DNA of 64,000 nucleotides, taken from the NCBI RefSeq assembly GCF_900115715.1, contig NZ_FOXM01000005.1:62001-126000 (forward strand), read 5' to 3'. Positions 19,648 through 29,400 of the stretch are shown here, piece after piece (the first letter of the stretch is position 1; each line of letters opens with the position of its first letter). A program made the position numbers and the translations under genes. The notes under the pieces are model-generated. The model saw only the letters and a program-made list of their open reading frames with translations, was not told where the DNA came from and made no database searches. This stretch comes from Geopseudomonas sagittaria. Lineage in GTDB: Bacteria; Pseudomonadota; Gammaproteobacteria; Pseudomonadales; Pseudomonadaceae.

Positions 19648-20437
19648 GCTGTCCACCGGCACTCTGCCGGACAAGCGCCAGGTCGCCGCCTCCTTCTCGC
19701 GCGCCGCGGCCAGCTACGACAGCGTCGCCGAGCTGCAGCGCGCGGTGGGTGGCGAGCTGCTGGCGCGCCTGCCGGCCGACCTGCAGCCGCAGCGCTGGGT
19801 CGATCTGGGCAGCGGCACCGGGCACTTCAGCCGCGCGTTGGCCGAACGTTTTCCCGAGGGGCAGGGCACCGCCCTGGACATCGCCGAGGGCATGCTGCGC
19901 CACGCGCGGCCGCTGGGCGGCGCGACGCAGTTCGTCTGCGGCGACGCCGAGCACCTGCCGCTGGCCAGCGCTAGCCAGCAGCTGATCTTCTCCAGCCTGG
20001 CCCTGCAGTGGTGCGCCGATTTCGCCGCCGTGCTGGGCGAGGCGCGCCGCGTGCTGGCGCCGGGCGGGGTGTTCGCCTTCAGCAGCCTGTGCGTCGGCAC
20101 CCTGCAGGAACTGCGCGACAGCTGGCAGGCGGTGGACGGCTTCGTCCACGTCAACCGCTTTCGCCGCTTCGAGGACTACCAGACGCTGTGTGCCGCCAGC
20201 GGCCTCGAGGTGCTCGAGCTGCGCAGCGAGCGCCGCGTGCTGCACTACACCGATCTGCGTCAGCTGACCCACGAGCTCAAGGCGCTCGGCGCCCACAACC
20301 TCAACCCCGGCCGCCCCGGCGGCCTCACCGGCCGCGCGCGGGTGCTGGCGCTGGTCGAGGCCTACGAACGCTTCCGCGACCAGCAGGGCCTGCCGGCCAG
20401 CTGGCAGGTGGTGTACGGGGTGCTGCGTCGAAGCTGA
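19640..20437 (+). CDS. bioC: Malonyl-ACP O-methyltransferase
   Basis: 265 residues. SAM-dependent methyltransferase that starts pimelate synthesis by methylating malonyl-ACP. Motif I is V-D-L-G-S-G-T-G (about 53-60). The start M-T-E-L-S-T-G and the segment [16 protein letters not shown] match the family N-terminus. Translation probably depends on coupling to bioH, since the two genes overlap by 8 bp. It is the last gene before a REP cluster that separates bioD. Confidence 0.96.
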   Translation: MTELSTGTLPDKRQVAASFSRAAASYDSVAELQRAVGGELLARLPADLQPQRWVDLGSGTGHFSRALAERFPEGQGTALDIAEGMLRHARPLGGATQFVCGDAEHLPLASASQQLIFSSLALQWCADFAAVLGEARRVLAPGGVFAFSSLCVGTLQELRDSWQAVDGFVHVNRFRRFEDYQTLCAASGLEVLELRSERRVLHYTDLRQLTHELKALGAHNLNPGRPGGLTGRARVLALVEAYERFRDQQGLPASWQVVYGVLRRS

Positions 20438-20447
20438 GTCACCGAAT

Positions 20448-20489
20448 GACTGGATGGCTCCCACGCGGTAGCGTGGGAACGATCCAGTC
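20448..20489. repeat. REP-type hairpin after bioC
   Basis: Nested inverted repeats: gactggat (20448-20455) with atccagtc (20482-20489) outside, and cccacgc (20460-20466) with gcgtggg (20471-20477) inside. This resembles a common Pseudomonas REP with a gcgtgggaacga core. A partial copy (ggagcgtgggcacgatc) lies near 20631-20647. Confidence 0.75.
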
Positions 20490-20493
20490 TGCG

Positions 20494-20580
20494 TTGTGGG
20501 AGGCGCGCCCTCGCGGCGAAGCTCTTGCTCTTATGGCGGGCCTGCGGCCCGCATCGCCCCGAGGTCGGGCCTCCCACAAG
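20494..20580. repeat. Second REP-type inverted repeat before bioD
   Basis: Arms ttgtgggaggc (20495-20505) and gcctcccacaag (about 20569-20580) face each other across about 63 bp that also contain the small palindrome gcgggcctgcggcccgc. Together with the neighbouring REP hairpin this makes a mosaic repeat cluster between bioC and bioD. Confidence 0.65.
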
Positions 20581-20671
20581 CAGCGCGCTTTACGCGGGCT
20601 TCCATGCTCCTCCGCCGGCGTGTCCGCGCGGGAGCGTGGGCACGATCAACGAGACACCGAGGAGCACCGCC

Positions 20672-21358
20672 GTGAGCAGCGCCTACTTCATCACCGGCAC
20701 CGACACTGAGATCGGCAAGACCACCGTCGCCGCCGGCCTGCTGCACGCCGCGCGCGCGCGCGGGCTGTCCACCGCGGCGGCCAAGCCGGTGGCCTCCGAC
20801 TGCGAGCTGACCACGGAAGGGCTGCGCAACGGCGATGCCCTGGCGCTGCTCGGCGAATGTTCGCTGGCGCTCGACTACGCCGAGGTCAACCCGTTCGCCT
20901 TCGCGCCGGCCATCGCTCCGCACCTGGCGGCGCGCGAGGTGGGCGTCGAGCTGACGGTGGCGGCGCTGCTGGCGCCGGTGCAGCGGGTGCTGGAGCGCGG
21001 CGCCGACTTCACCCTGGTGGAGGGCGCCGGCGGCTGGCGGGTGCCGCTGGCCGGGCGGGAAAGCCTGGCCGATCTCGCCGTGGCCCTGCAGCTGCCGGTG
21101 ATCCTGGTGGTCGGCGTGCGCCTGGGCTGCATCAACCACGCCGTGCTGACCGCCGAGGCGATCGCCCGCGACGGCCTCACGCTGGCCGGCTGGGTCGCCA
21201 ACGTGGTCGATCCGGCCACCTCGCGCCTCGACGACAACCTGGCGACCCTGGCCGAGCGCCTGGCGGCGCCCTGCCTCGGGCGCATCCCGCGTCTGCCGGC
21301 GGCGACCCCGGCCGTGGTGGCCGGCCATCTCGCTGTGGATGCGCTGCTGGCGGGGTAG
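20672..21358 (+). CDS. bioD: Dethiobiotin synthetase
   Basis: 228 residues. An ATP-dependent carboxylase that closes the ureido ring of dethiobiotin. The P-loop is G-T-D-T-E-I-G-K-T-T (about 8-17), and L-V-E-G-A-G-G-W (about 116-123) is the second signature. The start is a GTG at 20672 with gagg 10-13 bases upstream; the longer frame from 20525 consists of REP sequence and is not coding. Separated from bioC by about 230 bp of repeats, so it may need its own promoter or tolerate REP-dependent processing. Confidence 0.96.
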   Translation: MSSAYFITGTDTEIGKTTVAAGLLHAARARGLSTAAAKPVASDCELTTEGLRNGDALALLGECSLALDYAEVNPFAFAPAIAPHLAAREVGVELTVAALLAPVQRVLERGADFTLVEGAGGWRVPLAGRESLADLAVALQLPVILVVGVRLGCINHAVLTAEAIARDGLTLAGWVANVVDPATSRLDDNLATLAERLAAPCLGRIPRLPAATPAVVAGHLAVDALLAG

Positions 21359-22255
21359 TCACCGGCTGTCCTGCTGGCGCTGGATTTCCCGACGCTTCAT
21401 CTCCAGATAGCTGTCCAGCTCGGGTTCCTGCAGCTGCAGCGGGTAGCGACGCACGCCGGCGTGCCACAGCTGCAGGCGGTGTTCCGCCTGGCTGGCGGCA
21501 GGGGCCGGGAGGGCGTCGAGGAAGGCCTCGATCGCCAGGTAGTAGCGCATGACGTTGCGCTCGACCACGCCGCGCATGCCGCCGACGTGGAGCGGCTGGC
21601 CGTCGTCGCGCCGGCCGACGATGCTGAAGCCCACCTTGTCGCGACCGAGGGTCATCAGGTAGCCCTGCATGGCCAGGCGTGCGCGCAGGCCAAAGGCATG
21701 GGCGTAGGACAGGTGCAGGAAGCTGCGCCGGGCGTCGAGGGGGGCCAGTTCCAGCGTCATGCGGTAGGCGCTGGTGCCCAGCGGTCCGCGGTCGGCGTCC
21801 AGCGCCAGCTGCAGGTAGTCGGAGCGGGCGCTCACCATGCGAAAGCGGAAGGCGAACGGCTGGGTGTCGTCCAGCGGCTGCTCGAACTTGCGCCCGAGGT
21901 TGAGGTCGAGCAGGTCGCCCGGGCGTACCCGGCAACCCTTCACGTTGGGGTGCAGGATGAGGATGTCGCACCAGTGGCCGATCTCCTGCAGCGCCGCAGC
22001 GAGCACGGTGAAGGGCTGCTCGAAGCGGGCGTGGATGTCGCCCTGCAGGCTGCCTTCGCCGACCTGCGACGCGATGTGCAGCGGCCGCTGGAACGGGTTG
22101 CTGGCCAGCTGCTCGCGCAGGGCGGCGTGGCGGTCCTGCAGGCTAGCCGCATCCTGCGCCGCCGCCGGCGGTGCGAGCAGCAGGAGCAGACAGGCGAGCA
22201 GCAACACCCGCCAGCCGCCTTCTGCGCCGCCAAGAACCGTCCGGGCCAGATCCAT
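21359..22255 (-). CDS. Exported protein of unknown function
   Basis: 298 residues with an N-terminal signal (about 15-34, hydrophobic L-L-L-A-C-L-L-L-L-L-A-P ending AAA-Q). I do not recognise the fold. It contains few cysteines (W-C-D-I and K-G-C-R-V) and a charged C-terminus (E-M-K-R-R-E-I-Q-R-Q-Q). The stop directly abuts the convergent bioD stop. A homologous hypothetical gene sits between bioD and the acyl-CoA dehydrogenases in P. aeruginosa as far as I remember, so its place is conserved. Probably periplasmic. Confidence 0.8.
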   Translation of the reverse strand: MDLARTVLGGAEGGWRVLLLACLLLLLAPPAAAQDAASLQDRHAALREQLASNPFQRPLHIASQVGEGSLQGDIHARFEQPFTVLAAALQEIGHWCDILILHPNVKGCRVRPGDLLDLNLGRKFEQPLDDTQPFAFRFRMVSARSDYLQLALDADRGPLGTSAYRMTLELAPLDARRSFLHLSYAHAFGLRARLAMQGYLMTLGRDKVGFSIVGRRDDGQPLHVGGMRGVVERNVMRYYLAIEAFLDALPAPAASQAEHRLQLWHAGVRRYPLQLQEPELDSYLEMKRREIQRQQDSR

Positions 22256-22419
22256 CGCCGTTGCTCCCCGCTGCTGCGCACGCCGCGCCCGTGCGCTTCA
22301 GCCTGAAAGCATAGTGGCTGGCGCCGCGGCGGTGGCCGGCTGCGCCAAACGCCTTGCCGGCGCCGCCAATCGGCCATATGTTCCCTTGAACGACAAGACG
22401 GTTTCAGAGGACGACGACC

Positions 22420-24225
22420 ATGCCCGAGTACCAAGCCCCCCTGCGCGACCTGCGCTTCGTTCGCGACGAGCTGCTCGGCTATGCGCAGCACTACCAGAGC
22501 CTGCCCGGCTGCCAGGACGCCACCCCGGACGTGGTCGACGCCATCCTCGCGCAGAGCGCGCAGTTCTGCGAGGAGGTGCTGGCGCCGCTGAATCGGGTCG
22601 GCGACCTCGAGGGCTGCACCTGGAGCGCCGAGGGGGTGCAGACCCCGAGCGGCTTCAAGGAGGCCTACCGCCAGTACGTCGAGCTGGGCATGCCGAGCCT
22701 GAGCCACGAGCCCGAGCACGGCGGCCAGGGGCTGCCGGAGTCGCTGGGCCTGGTGATCAGCGAGCTGATCGGCGAGGCCAACTGGGCCTGGGGCATGTAC
22801 CCGGGGCTGGCCCACGGCGCGATGAACACCCTGTCGGCCCACGGCACCGCCGAGCAGAAGGCCACCTACCTGCCACGCTTGGTGAGCGGCGAGTGGACCG
22901 GCACCATGTGCCTGACCGAGCCGCAGTGCGGCTCCGACCTCGGCCTGCTGCGCACTCGCGCCGAGCCACAGGCCGACGGCAGCTACAGGATCAGCGGCAC
23001 CAAGATCTTCATCTCCGCCGGCGAGCACGATTTCGCCGACAACATCGTGCACATCGTCCTCGCCCGCCTGCCCGACGCGCCCGAGGGCACCAAGGGCATC
23101 TCGCTGTTCATCGTGCCCAAGTTCCTGCCCGCGACGGACGGCGGCGTCGGCGCGCGCAACGCGCTGTCCTGCGGCTCCATCGAGCACAAGATGGGCATCC
23201 ACGGCAACGCCACCTGCGTGATGAACTTCGACGGCGCCACCGGCTACCTGATAGGCCCGGCCAACGAAGGCCTCAAGTGCATGTTCACCTTCATGAACAC
23301 CGCGCGCATCGGTACCGCCCTGCAGGGCCTGGCGCATGCCGAGGTGGCCTTCCAGGGGGCGGTGAAGTACGCCCGCGAGCGCCTGCAGATGCGCGCCCTC
23401 AGCGGGCCGAAGGCGCCGGACAAGCCGGCCGACCCGATCATCGTCCACCCCGACGTGCGGCGCATGCTGCTGACCATCAAGGCCTTCGCCGAGGGCAACC
23501 GCGCGCTGATCTACTACGCCGCCAAGCTGGTCGACGTGGTGCGCTACAGCGCTGACGAGGCGGCGAAGCAGGAGGCCGACACCCTGCTGGCCTTCGTCAC
23601 CCCGATCGCCAAGGCGTTCGTCACCGAGACCGGCTTCGAGAGCGCCAGCCTCGGCATGCAGGTGTTCGGCGGCCACGGCTACATCGCCGAGTGGGGCATG
23701 GAACAGAACGCCCGCGACAGCCGCATCGCCATGCTCTACGAGGGCACCACCGGCATCCAGGCCCTCGACCTGCTGGGGCGCAAGGTGCTGATGAGCCAGG
23801 GCGAATCGCTCAAGGCCTTCACCCGGGTGGTGCACAGGTTCTGCAAGGCCCACGAGGGCGACGCGCAACTGGCCGAGTTCGTCGCCCCGCTGGCCCACCT
23901 GAACAAGGAGTGGGGCGAGCTGACCATGCAGATCGGAATGAAGGCCATGCAGGATCGCGAGGAGGTCGGCGCAGCGGCGGTGGACTACCTGATGTACTCC
24001 GGCTACGTCTGCCTGGCCTGGCTGTGGGCCGACATGGCGCGCCTGGCGCAGGAGAAGCTGGCGGCCGGCAGCGACGAGGCCGCCTTCTACCGCGCCAAGC
24101 TGCACACCGCGCGCTTCTACTTCCAGCGCATCCTGCCGCGCACCCGCAGCCACGTCGCCTGCATCCAGGCGGGCGCGGGCAGCCTGATGGCGATGGCCGA
24201 GGAGGAGTTCGATCTCGGCCATTGA
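22420..24225 (+). CDS. Acyl-CoA dehydrogenase, FadE type
   Basis: 601 residues. FAD enzyme for the first step of fatty-acid beta-oxidation. The order is an N-terminal extension starting MPEYQAPLRDLRF, the helical N-domain, the FAD/substrate beta-domain with M-C-L-T-E-P-Q-C-G-S-D (about 163-173), the C-domain with G-G-H-G-Y-I-A-E-W-G and the probable catalytic Glu in Y-E-G-T-T-G-I-Q, and the extra C-terminal domain typical of the 590-600-residue class. Upstream is cagaggacg as ribosome-binding site. It is a paralogue of the next gene; P. aeruginosa has a similar pair that divides chain lengths. Confidence 0.93.
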   Translation: MPEYQAPLRDLRFVRDELLGYAQHYQSLPGCQDATPDVVDAILAQSAQFCEEVLAPLNRVGDLEGCTWSAEGVQTPSGFKEAYRQYVELGMPSLSHEPEHGGQGLPESLGLVISELIGEANWAWGMYPGLAHGAMNTLSAHGTAEQKATYLPRLVSGEWTGTMCLTEPQCGSDLGLLRTRAEPQADGSYRISGTKIFISAGEHDFADNIVHIVLARLPDAPEGTKGISLFIVPKFLPATDGGVGARNALSCGSIEHKMGIHGNATCVMNFDGATGYLIGPANEGLKCMFTFMNTARIGTALQGLAHAEVAFQGAVKYARERLQMRALSGPKAPDKPADPIIVHPDVRRMLLTIKAFAEGNRALIYYAAKLVDVVRYSADEAAKQEADTLLAFVTPIAKAFVTETGFESASLGMQVFGGHGYIAEWGMEQNARDSRIAMLYEGTTGIQALDLLGRKVLMSQGESLKAFTRVVHRFCKAHEGDAQLAEFVAPLAHLNKEWGELTMQIGMKAMQDREEVGAAAVDYLMYSGYVCLAWLWADMARLAQEKLAAGSDEAAFYRAKLHTARFYFQRILPRTRSHVACIQAGAGSLMAMAEEEFDLGH

Positions 24226-24260
24226 GATGCACTGCGGCAGAGGGATAGGCCCGCCTGTGC

Positions 24261-24313
24261 AGGGGCGAATTCATTCGCCTGACCGGGCCGCGAAGGCGAA
24301 TGAATTCGCCCCT
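24261..24313. repeat. Perfect 19-bp inverted repeat between two acyl-CoA dehydrogenase genes
   Basis: aggggcgaattcattcgcc (24261-24279) and its exact complement (24295-24313) flank a 15-base loop. The arms share the gaatgaattcgccccta core with the palindrome at 17683-17716, so both belong to one dispersed family. The predicted RNA hairpin may uncouple expression of the two dehydrogenases. Confidence 0.9.
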
Positions 24314-24354
24314 ACCGATGGGAAAACCACAAGCATCAAGCGAGGAATGCACCG

Positions 24355-26133
<1,779 letters not shown>

Positions 26134-26146
26134 GCTGCCGGCATTG

Positions 26147-26164
26147 TGTAAGCGTAGGCTTACA
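26147..26164 (+). promoter_or_regulatory. GacA upstream activating sequence
   Basis: TGTAAG (26147-26152), six bases, CTTACA (26159-26164): an exact match to the GacA box TGTAAG-N6-CTTACA of rsm sRNA promoters, and it is flanked by further dyad symmetry (tg before, ca after). Its centre is about 66 bp upstream of the inferred sRNA start, the expected place. A weak -10 (taacct, 26209-26214) lies between. Confidence 0.92.
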
Positions 26165-26220
26165 CATCGTGGTGGCTAACCGCCCTAGGAATGCCAGGGG
26201 GGCACAACTAACCTAAGCAC

Positions 26221-26344
26221 ATCTGGACTTGGCGCAGGAAGCGCGAATCAGAACACGGATCACAGGGATCCCATCAGGATGGTGGGGCGATAAGGGATGT
26301 CAGGAACAGGTCTGCAAGAGCCCCGCTTCGGCGGGGTTTTTTTT
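26221..26344 (+). ncRNA. rsmY: RsmY-like RsmA/CsrA-sequestering small RNA
   Basis: About 124 nt. Seven GGA motifs (26225, 26237, 26257, 26266, 26277, 26295 and 26303) are spaced along the RNA; two sit in apical loops, gcgc-AGGA-agcgc (26233 on) and ccatc-AGGA-tgg (26271 on). It ends in an intrinsic terminator (ccccgc, ttcg, gcgggg, eight T). With a GacA box upstream, this is the GacS/GacA-controlled RNA that titrates RsmA-type translational repressors. The gcgcaggaagcgc hairpin near the 5' end, and the position after acyl-CoA dehydrogenase genes, favour RsmY over RsmZ or RsmX. The exact 5' end is inferred. Confidence 0.88.
26321..26344 (+). terminator. Intrinsic terminator of the rsm sRNA
   Basis: ccccgc (26321-26326), ttcg tetraloop, gcgggg (26331-26336), then eight T (26337-26344). 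Very strong. It also isolates the convergent feaR-like gene. Confidence 0.95.
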
Positions 26345-26462
26345 GTGCCCGATTTTTTTCCGGCGCCGTCTCCGCGCAGCGATCGCCGTCGCTGCAGGGT
26401 TGCCGGCCGGCACTGGACAGCGCGTTGGCCCCGTCCCAGCGATCGGGCGGTGGCGCAGCAAC

Positions 26463-27413
26463 TCAGTGCATCGACAGGCGCTGCAGGCGGTAATCCTTGG
26501 GCGACAGTTCGAGTTGCTTCTTGAACGCGCGGCTGAAGTGCGCCGAGTCCGAAAACCCCCACTTGAAGGCGATCTGGGTGATCGATTCGTGGCGCAGCTG
26601 CGGGTTGCCCAGGTCCTCGGCGCTGCGTTGCAGGCGCAGACGCTGGATGTAGCGGCAGACGCTGTCGCCGCTGTCCTCGAACAGCCGGTAGAGCTGGCGG
26701 ATGGAAATGTGCAGGCGCTCGGCCAGGTACTGCGGGGTCAGCTGCGGCTCCTGCAGCAGCTGGCCGATCAGGCGCTGCGCCTGATCGCGCAGCAGCGCGG
26801 CATGGGAGCCTTCGGCCAGGTCGGCGAGGGCGATGCTGCCGCCGCGCAGGGTGGGCAGCAGCAGTGCGATCAGCGCCTCCTGCAGGGCGCTGCCCTCCGC
26901 CTGGGTGCAGCTGTCGTCGGCATCGGCATGGATCTGCCCGGCCAGGCTGGCCAGCAGGCGCCCGCTGGTGGAGCCCAGCTCGAGCTTGCCGAACAGCCGC
27001 TGACGGGGCGCGAGATGGCGGCACAGCGCGGCGCGGTCGAGATGGAAGGACACATGGTCGATGGTGTCCGCCGGGAGAATCTCGCAGGCGCGGGTCGAGT
27101 CCATCAGCGCCATGTCGCCGGGAGCCAGGTGGATGCTCAGGTTGTCCTGACGCATCTCGGCATGGCCGCTGCGATTGACGATCAGGAAGCAGTGACGATC
27201 CTCGCCGTGGTCGCTGCTGCACACCTGGCGGGCAATGCGCCCGGCATTGGTGCGGATGTGCGCCAGCTCCAGGGCGCCGCGCTGCTGCAGGGCGATCTCG
27301 CCGATGAAGCGCTCGTCCTGTTCGGACGGCGCGGCATCGAAGTGCCCGCAGACGCGCTGCAGTTCTTGCTGCCAGTGGTGGAAGTTCTGGCTGATGGCGT
27401 GAAAGCTGGACAT
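26463..27413 (-). CDS. feaR: AraC-family regulator, FeaR-like
   Basis: 316 residues: an N-terminal AraC-binding-domain-like sensor (about 30-190) and two helix-turn-helix motifs at the C-terminus (about 215-312, with L-A-E-R-L-H-I-S-I-R-Q-L-Y-R-L-F and I-T-Q-I-A-F-K-W-G-F-S-D-S-A-H-F-S-R-A-F-K). The start M-S-S-F-H-A-I at 27413 has a near-perfect aggaggtg. FeaR in E. coli activates aromatic-amine oxidation genes. A FeaB-like dehydrogenase lies 13 kb away, and an amine oxidoreductase and permease are next door, so it probably controls amine catabolism. The symbol rests on similarity to FeaR-type proteins and is tentative. Confidence 0.78.
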   Translation of the reverse strand: MSSFHAISQNFHHWQQELQRVCGHFDAAPSEQDERFIGEIALQQRGALELAHIRTNAGRIARQVCSSDHGEDRHCFLIVNRSGHAEMRQDNLSIHLAPGDMALMDSTRACEILPADTIDHVSFHLDRAALCRHLAPRQRLFGKLELGSTSGRLLASLAGQIHADADDSCTQAEGSALQEALIALLLPTLRGGSIALADLAEGSHAALLRDQAQRLIGQLLQEPQLTPQYLAERLHISIRQLYRLFEDSGDSVCRYIQRLRLQRSAEDLGNPQLRHESITQIAFKWGFSDSAHFSRAFKKQLELSPKDYRLQRLSMH

Positions 27414-27579
27414 GCGACACCTCCTGCTTGCGGGGCAGAGACCCGTCTCTCGAGAGTGGGGGAGCGGTAACATTGTTAATATGTTAGCAATAATCGTGCC
27501 AGCCCCGATCTGCTCAGCAGCTCAATCCCGCCAACCCCCGCGCCATGCGCCCTGCAGCGATTTCGCGTTGGGCAGCGCA

Positions 27580-27608
27580 GAAAAAGCAAGGGCGCCACCT
27601 GGGCGCCC
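27580..27608 (-). terminator. Intrinsic terminator of the APC permease gene
   Basis: gggcgcc (27590-27596) pairs with ggcgccc (27602-27608). On the minus strand the stem is followed by ttgctttttct, a good T-rich tail. Confidence 0.8.
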
Positions 27609-27628
27609 CGGTAACACTTTGGCGGATT

Positions 27629-29050
27629 TCAGCCCTTGGGCATTTCCGCCTGGAACAGGCCGCGCTTCATTACCAGCTTGACCCACAGGGCGGCGATCAC
27701 GCCGATGATCAGCAGCACCACGCCGGTCAGGGTGTAGACGGTCTGGGTCATTTCCGGCGACGGCGAGTTGTTCAGCGCCACGTAGCCCATGCCGAGGATG
27801 CCGACCAGCTGCGGCAGCGGGTAGAACGGCGTGCGGAACGGTCGGGCCAGCTGCGGCTGGCTACGACGCAGGACGATCACGTCGAGGTGGGCGATGATGT
27901 AGGCCAGCAGCCAGCTGGTCGAGGCGGCGATCAGCAGGGTGATGATCGAGTCGATGCCCAGCAGCAGGAACGGCAGGGCGATGATCCCCGCCATGAACAG
28001 GATCGCCACCCAGGGCGTGTTGAAGCGCGGGTGCAGGCGCTTGAGCTGGGGGAACGACTGGCCGTTGACCGCCATGCCGTGGAGCATGCGCGGCACTGCG
28101 GCGAGCACGGTGTTGACCGTGCTGCAGGTGGCGGTCACCGCCATCACCGTGGCGACGATCAGCCCGGCCTTGCCGAACACCGCTTCGACATAGTCGAGGT
28201 AGGGCAGCGGCGAGGTGGTCAGGGTTTCCAGCGGCAGGTAGAGGCTGGCGCCCAGGCAGAACAGGAAGAAGATGGCGAAGATCAGGCACAGCGACAGCAT
28301 CATCGCCCGCGGCACGTTGCGCTCGGGGTTGCGCACGTCCTGGATCAGCGGGCAGATGAATTCGACGCCGACCAGCAGCCACATGGCCAGCGCCACCAGG
28401 CCTAGGAAGCCGCCGTCGAGGATGCCGTCCCAGTTCCATTCGATGGCACCGGTCAGCTCGACCGGCGCCGGGTTGGCGCTGCCGCTGACCGCGGTCAGAC
28501 CGACCAGCAGCAGGGCGCTGACCATGGCGAAGGTGAACACGTTCTGCATCCTGGCGAACACGTCGGTGCCGAGGATGTTCAGCACGGCCAGCACGCCGAG
28601 GATGCCCAGCGGCACCACCATCTCGGGGACCATCCCCGGGAACAGCTGGCCGATCACCGCATCGACCAGCATCAGCTCGGCCGACAGGCCGAACATCGCC
28701 ACCACCACGTAGCCGGCGTAGACCGCGACGATGGCGGGGAAGGGGCCGAGCGCCGCCTCGGTGTAGCTGCTGAGGGTACCGCCGGCGCGCGGGAACATCA
28801 GCGACAGCTCGGCGAAGCTCAGCGCGTTGCACTGGGCGAGCAGGAAGGCCACCACCGCGGCGGCGAGAAAGCCGGCACCGCCGAAGCCGATGCCCTGCAG
28901 GGCGCTGACCATGCTGCCCTGCACCACCACCACGCCGATACAGATGGCGATCATGGTGGCGAAGCCGATGGTCCGGCCCACGGAGCGGGTGCTGCTGGCC
29001 GAGGCGGGAAGGGGAGTGTCGGCCACGGCACTCGTTGTGCTCTTGTTCAT
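27629..29050 (-). CDS. APC-superfamily amino acid/amine permease
   Basis: 473 residues, 12 hydrophobic segments. The APC signature lies at the first helix (G-F-A-T-M-I-A-I-C-I-G-V-V-V-V-Q-G) and at F-P-R-A-G-G-T-L-S-S-Y. Inner-membrane importer. Divergent from a FAD amine oxidoreductase and convergent in sense with the FeaR-like gene, so the likely cargo is an amine or amino acid oxidised by that enzyme. The ATG at 29050 (MNKSTTS) is chosen over an ATG at 29083, which would add 11 residues. Confidence 0.85.
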   Translation of the reverse strand: MNKSTTSAVADTPLPASASSTRSVGRTIGFATMIAICIGVVVVQGSMVSALQGIGFGGAGFLAAAVVAFLLAQCNALSFAELSLMFPRAGGTLSSYTEAALGPFPAIVAVYAGYVVVAMFGLSAELMLVDAVIGQLFPGMVPEMVVPLGILGVLAVLNILGTDVFARMQNVFTFAMVSALLLVGLTAVSGSANPAPVELTGAIEWNWDGILDGGFLGLVALAMWLLVGVEFICPLIQDVRNPERNVPRAMMLSLCLIFAIFFLFCLGASLYLPLETLTTSPLPYLDYVEAVFGKAGLIVATVMAVTATCSTVNTVLAAVPRMLHGMAVNGQSFPQLKRLHPRFNTPWVAILFMAGIIALPFLLLGIDSIITLLIAASTSWLLAYIIAHLDVIVLRRSQPQLARPFRTPFYPLPQLVGILGMGYVALNNSPSPEMTQTVYTLTGVVLLIIGVIAALWVKLVMKRGLFQAEMPKG

Positions 29051-29400
29051 ACGCGTATCTCGTTGCGGATAAGGGGGTGGCACTACCGGTGCCGCTCATG
29101 CCGGCCGGCCGCGTTGCTGCAGGGGTGCAGTCTGCGTGGTCGGTCGAAGTCATCAGGATCATTGAGCATCGCCGAGCGGCGAGTCTTGCCTCTGCGTGCC
29201 GCGGTACTTGTCCGTGGTTGCCAAGCTGGGGCGCGGCGTGGTTCTGGCAGTGCTGGGCAAGAAATCTGGCAGGCAGGGACAAGACGGGGTGTCGGGCGGG
29301 GGGCCTAATTGAGGCCATGAAATGCGGCGGTAATCTGGCTGTGCGGGGAAGTCCCGGGCATGCCGGGCCGGTAACATCAACGTCCCCCCTGGGCTGCGCC
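29051..29400. promoter_or_regulatory. Divergent promoter region, permease / oxidoreductase
   Basis: A 350-bp gap holding the promoters of two divergent genes. Visible elements: ggcac-taccg-gtgcc near 29089-29103, and a 16-base sequence tcccgggcatgccggg (29352-29367) that occurs a second time, unchanged, at 45283-45298 between hpaC and hpaB. No convincing sigma-70 or sigma-54 hexamers were found. Confidence 0.5.

Noticed and set aside
22395-22412. PsrA-type operator before the first acyl-CoA dehydrogenase (gaac...ggtttc)
   Set aside because: The half-sites are too far apart and imperfect for the known gaaac-N4-gtttc arrangement.
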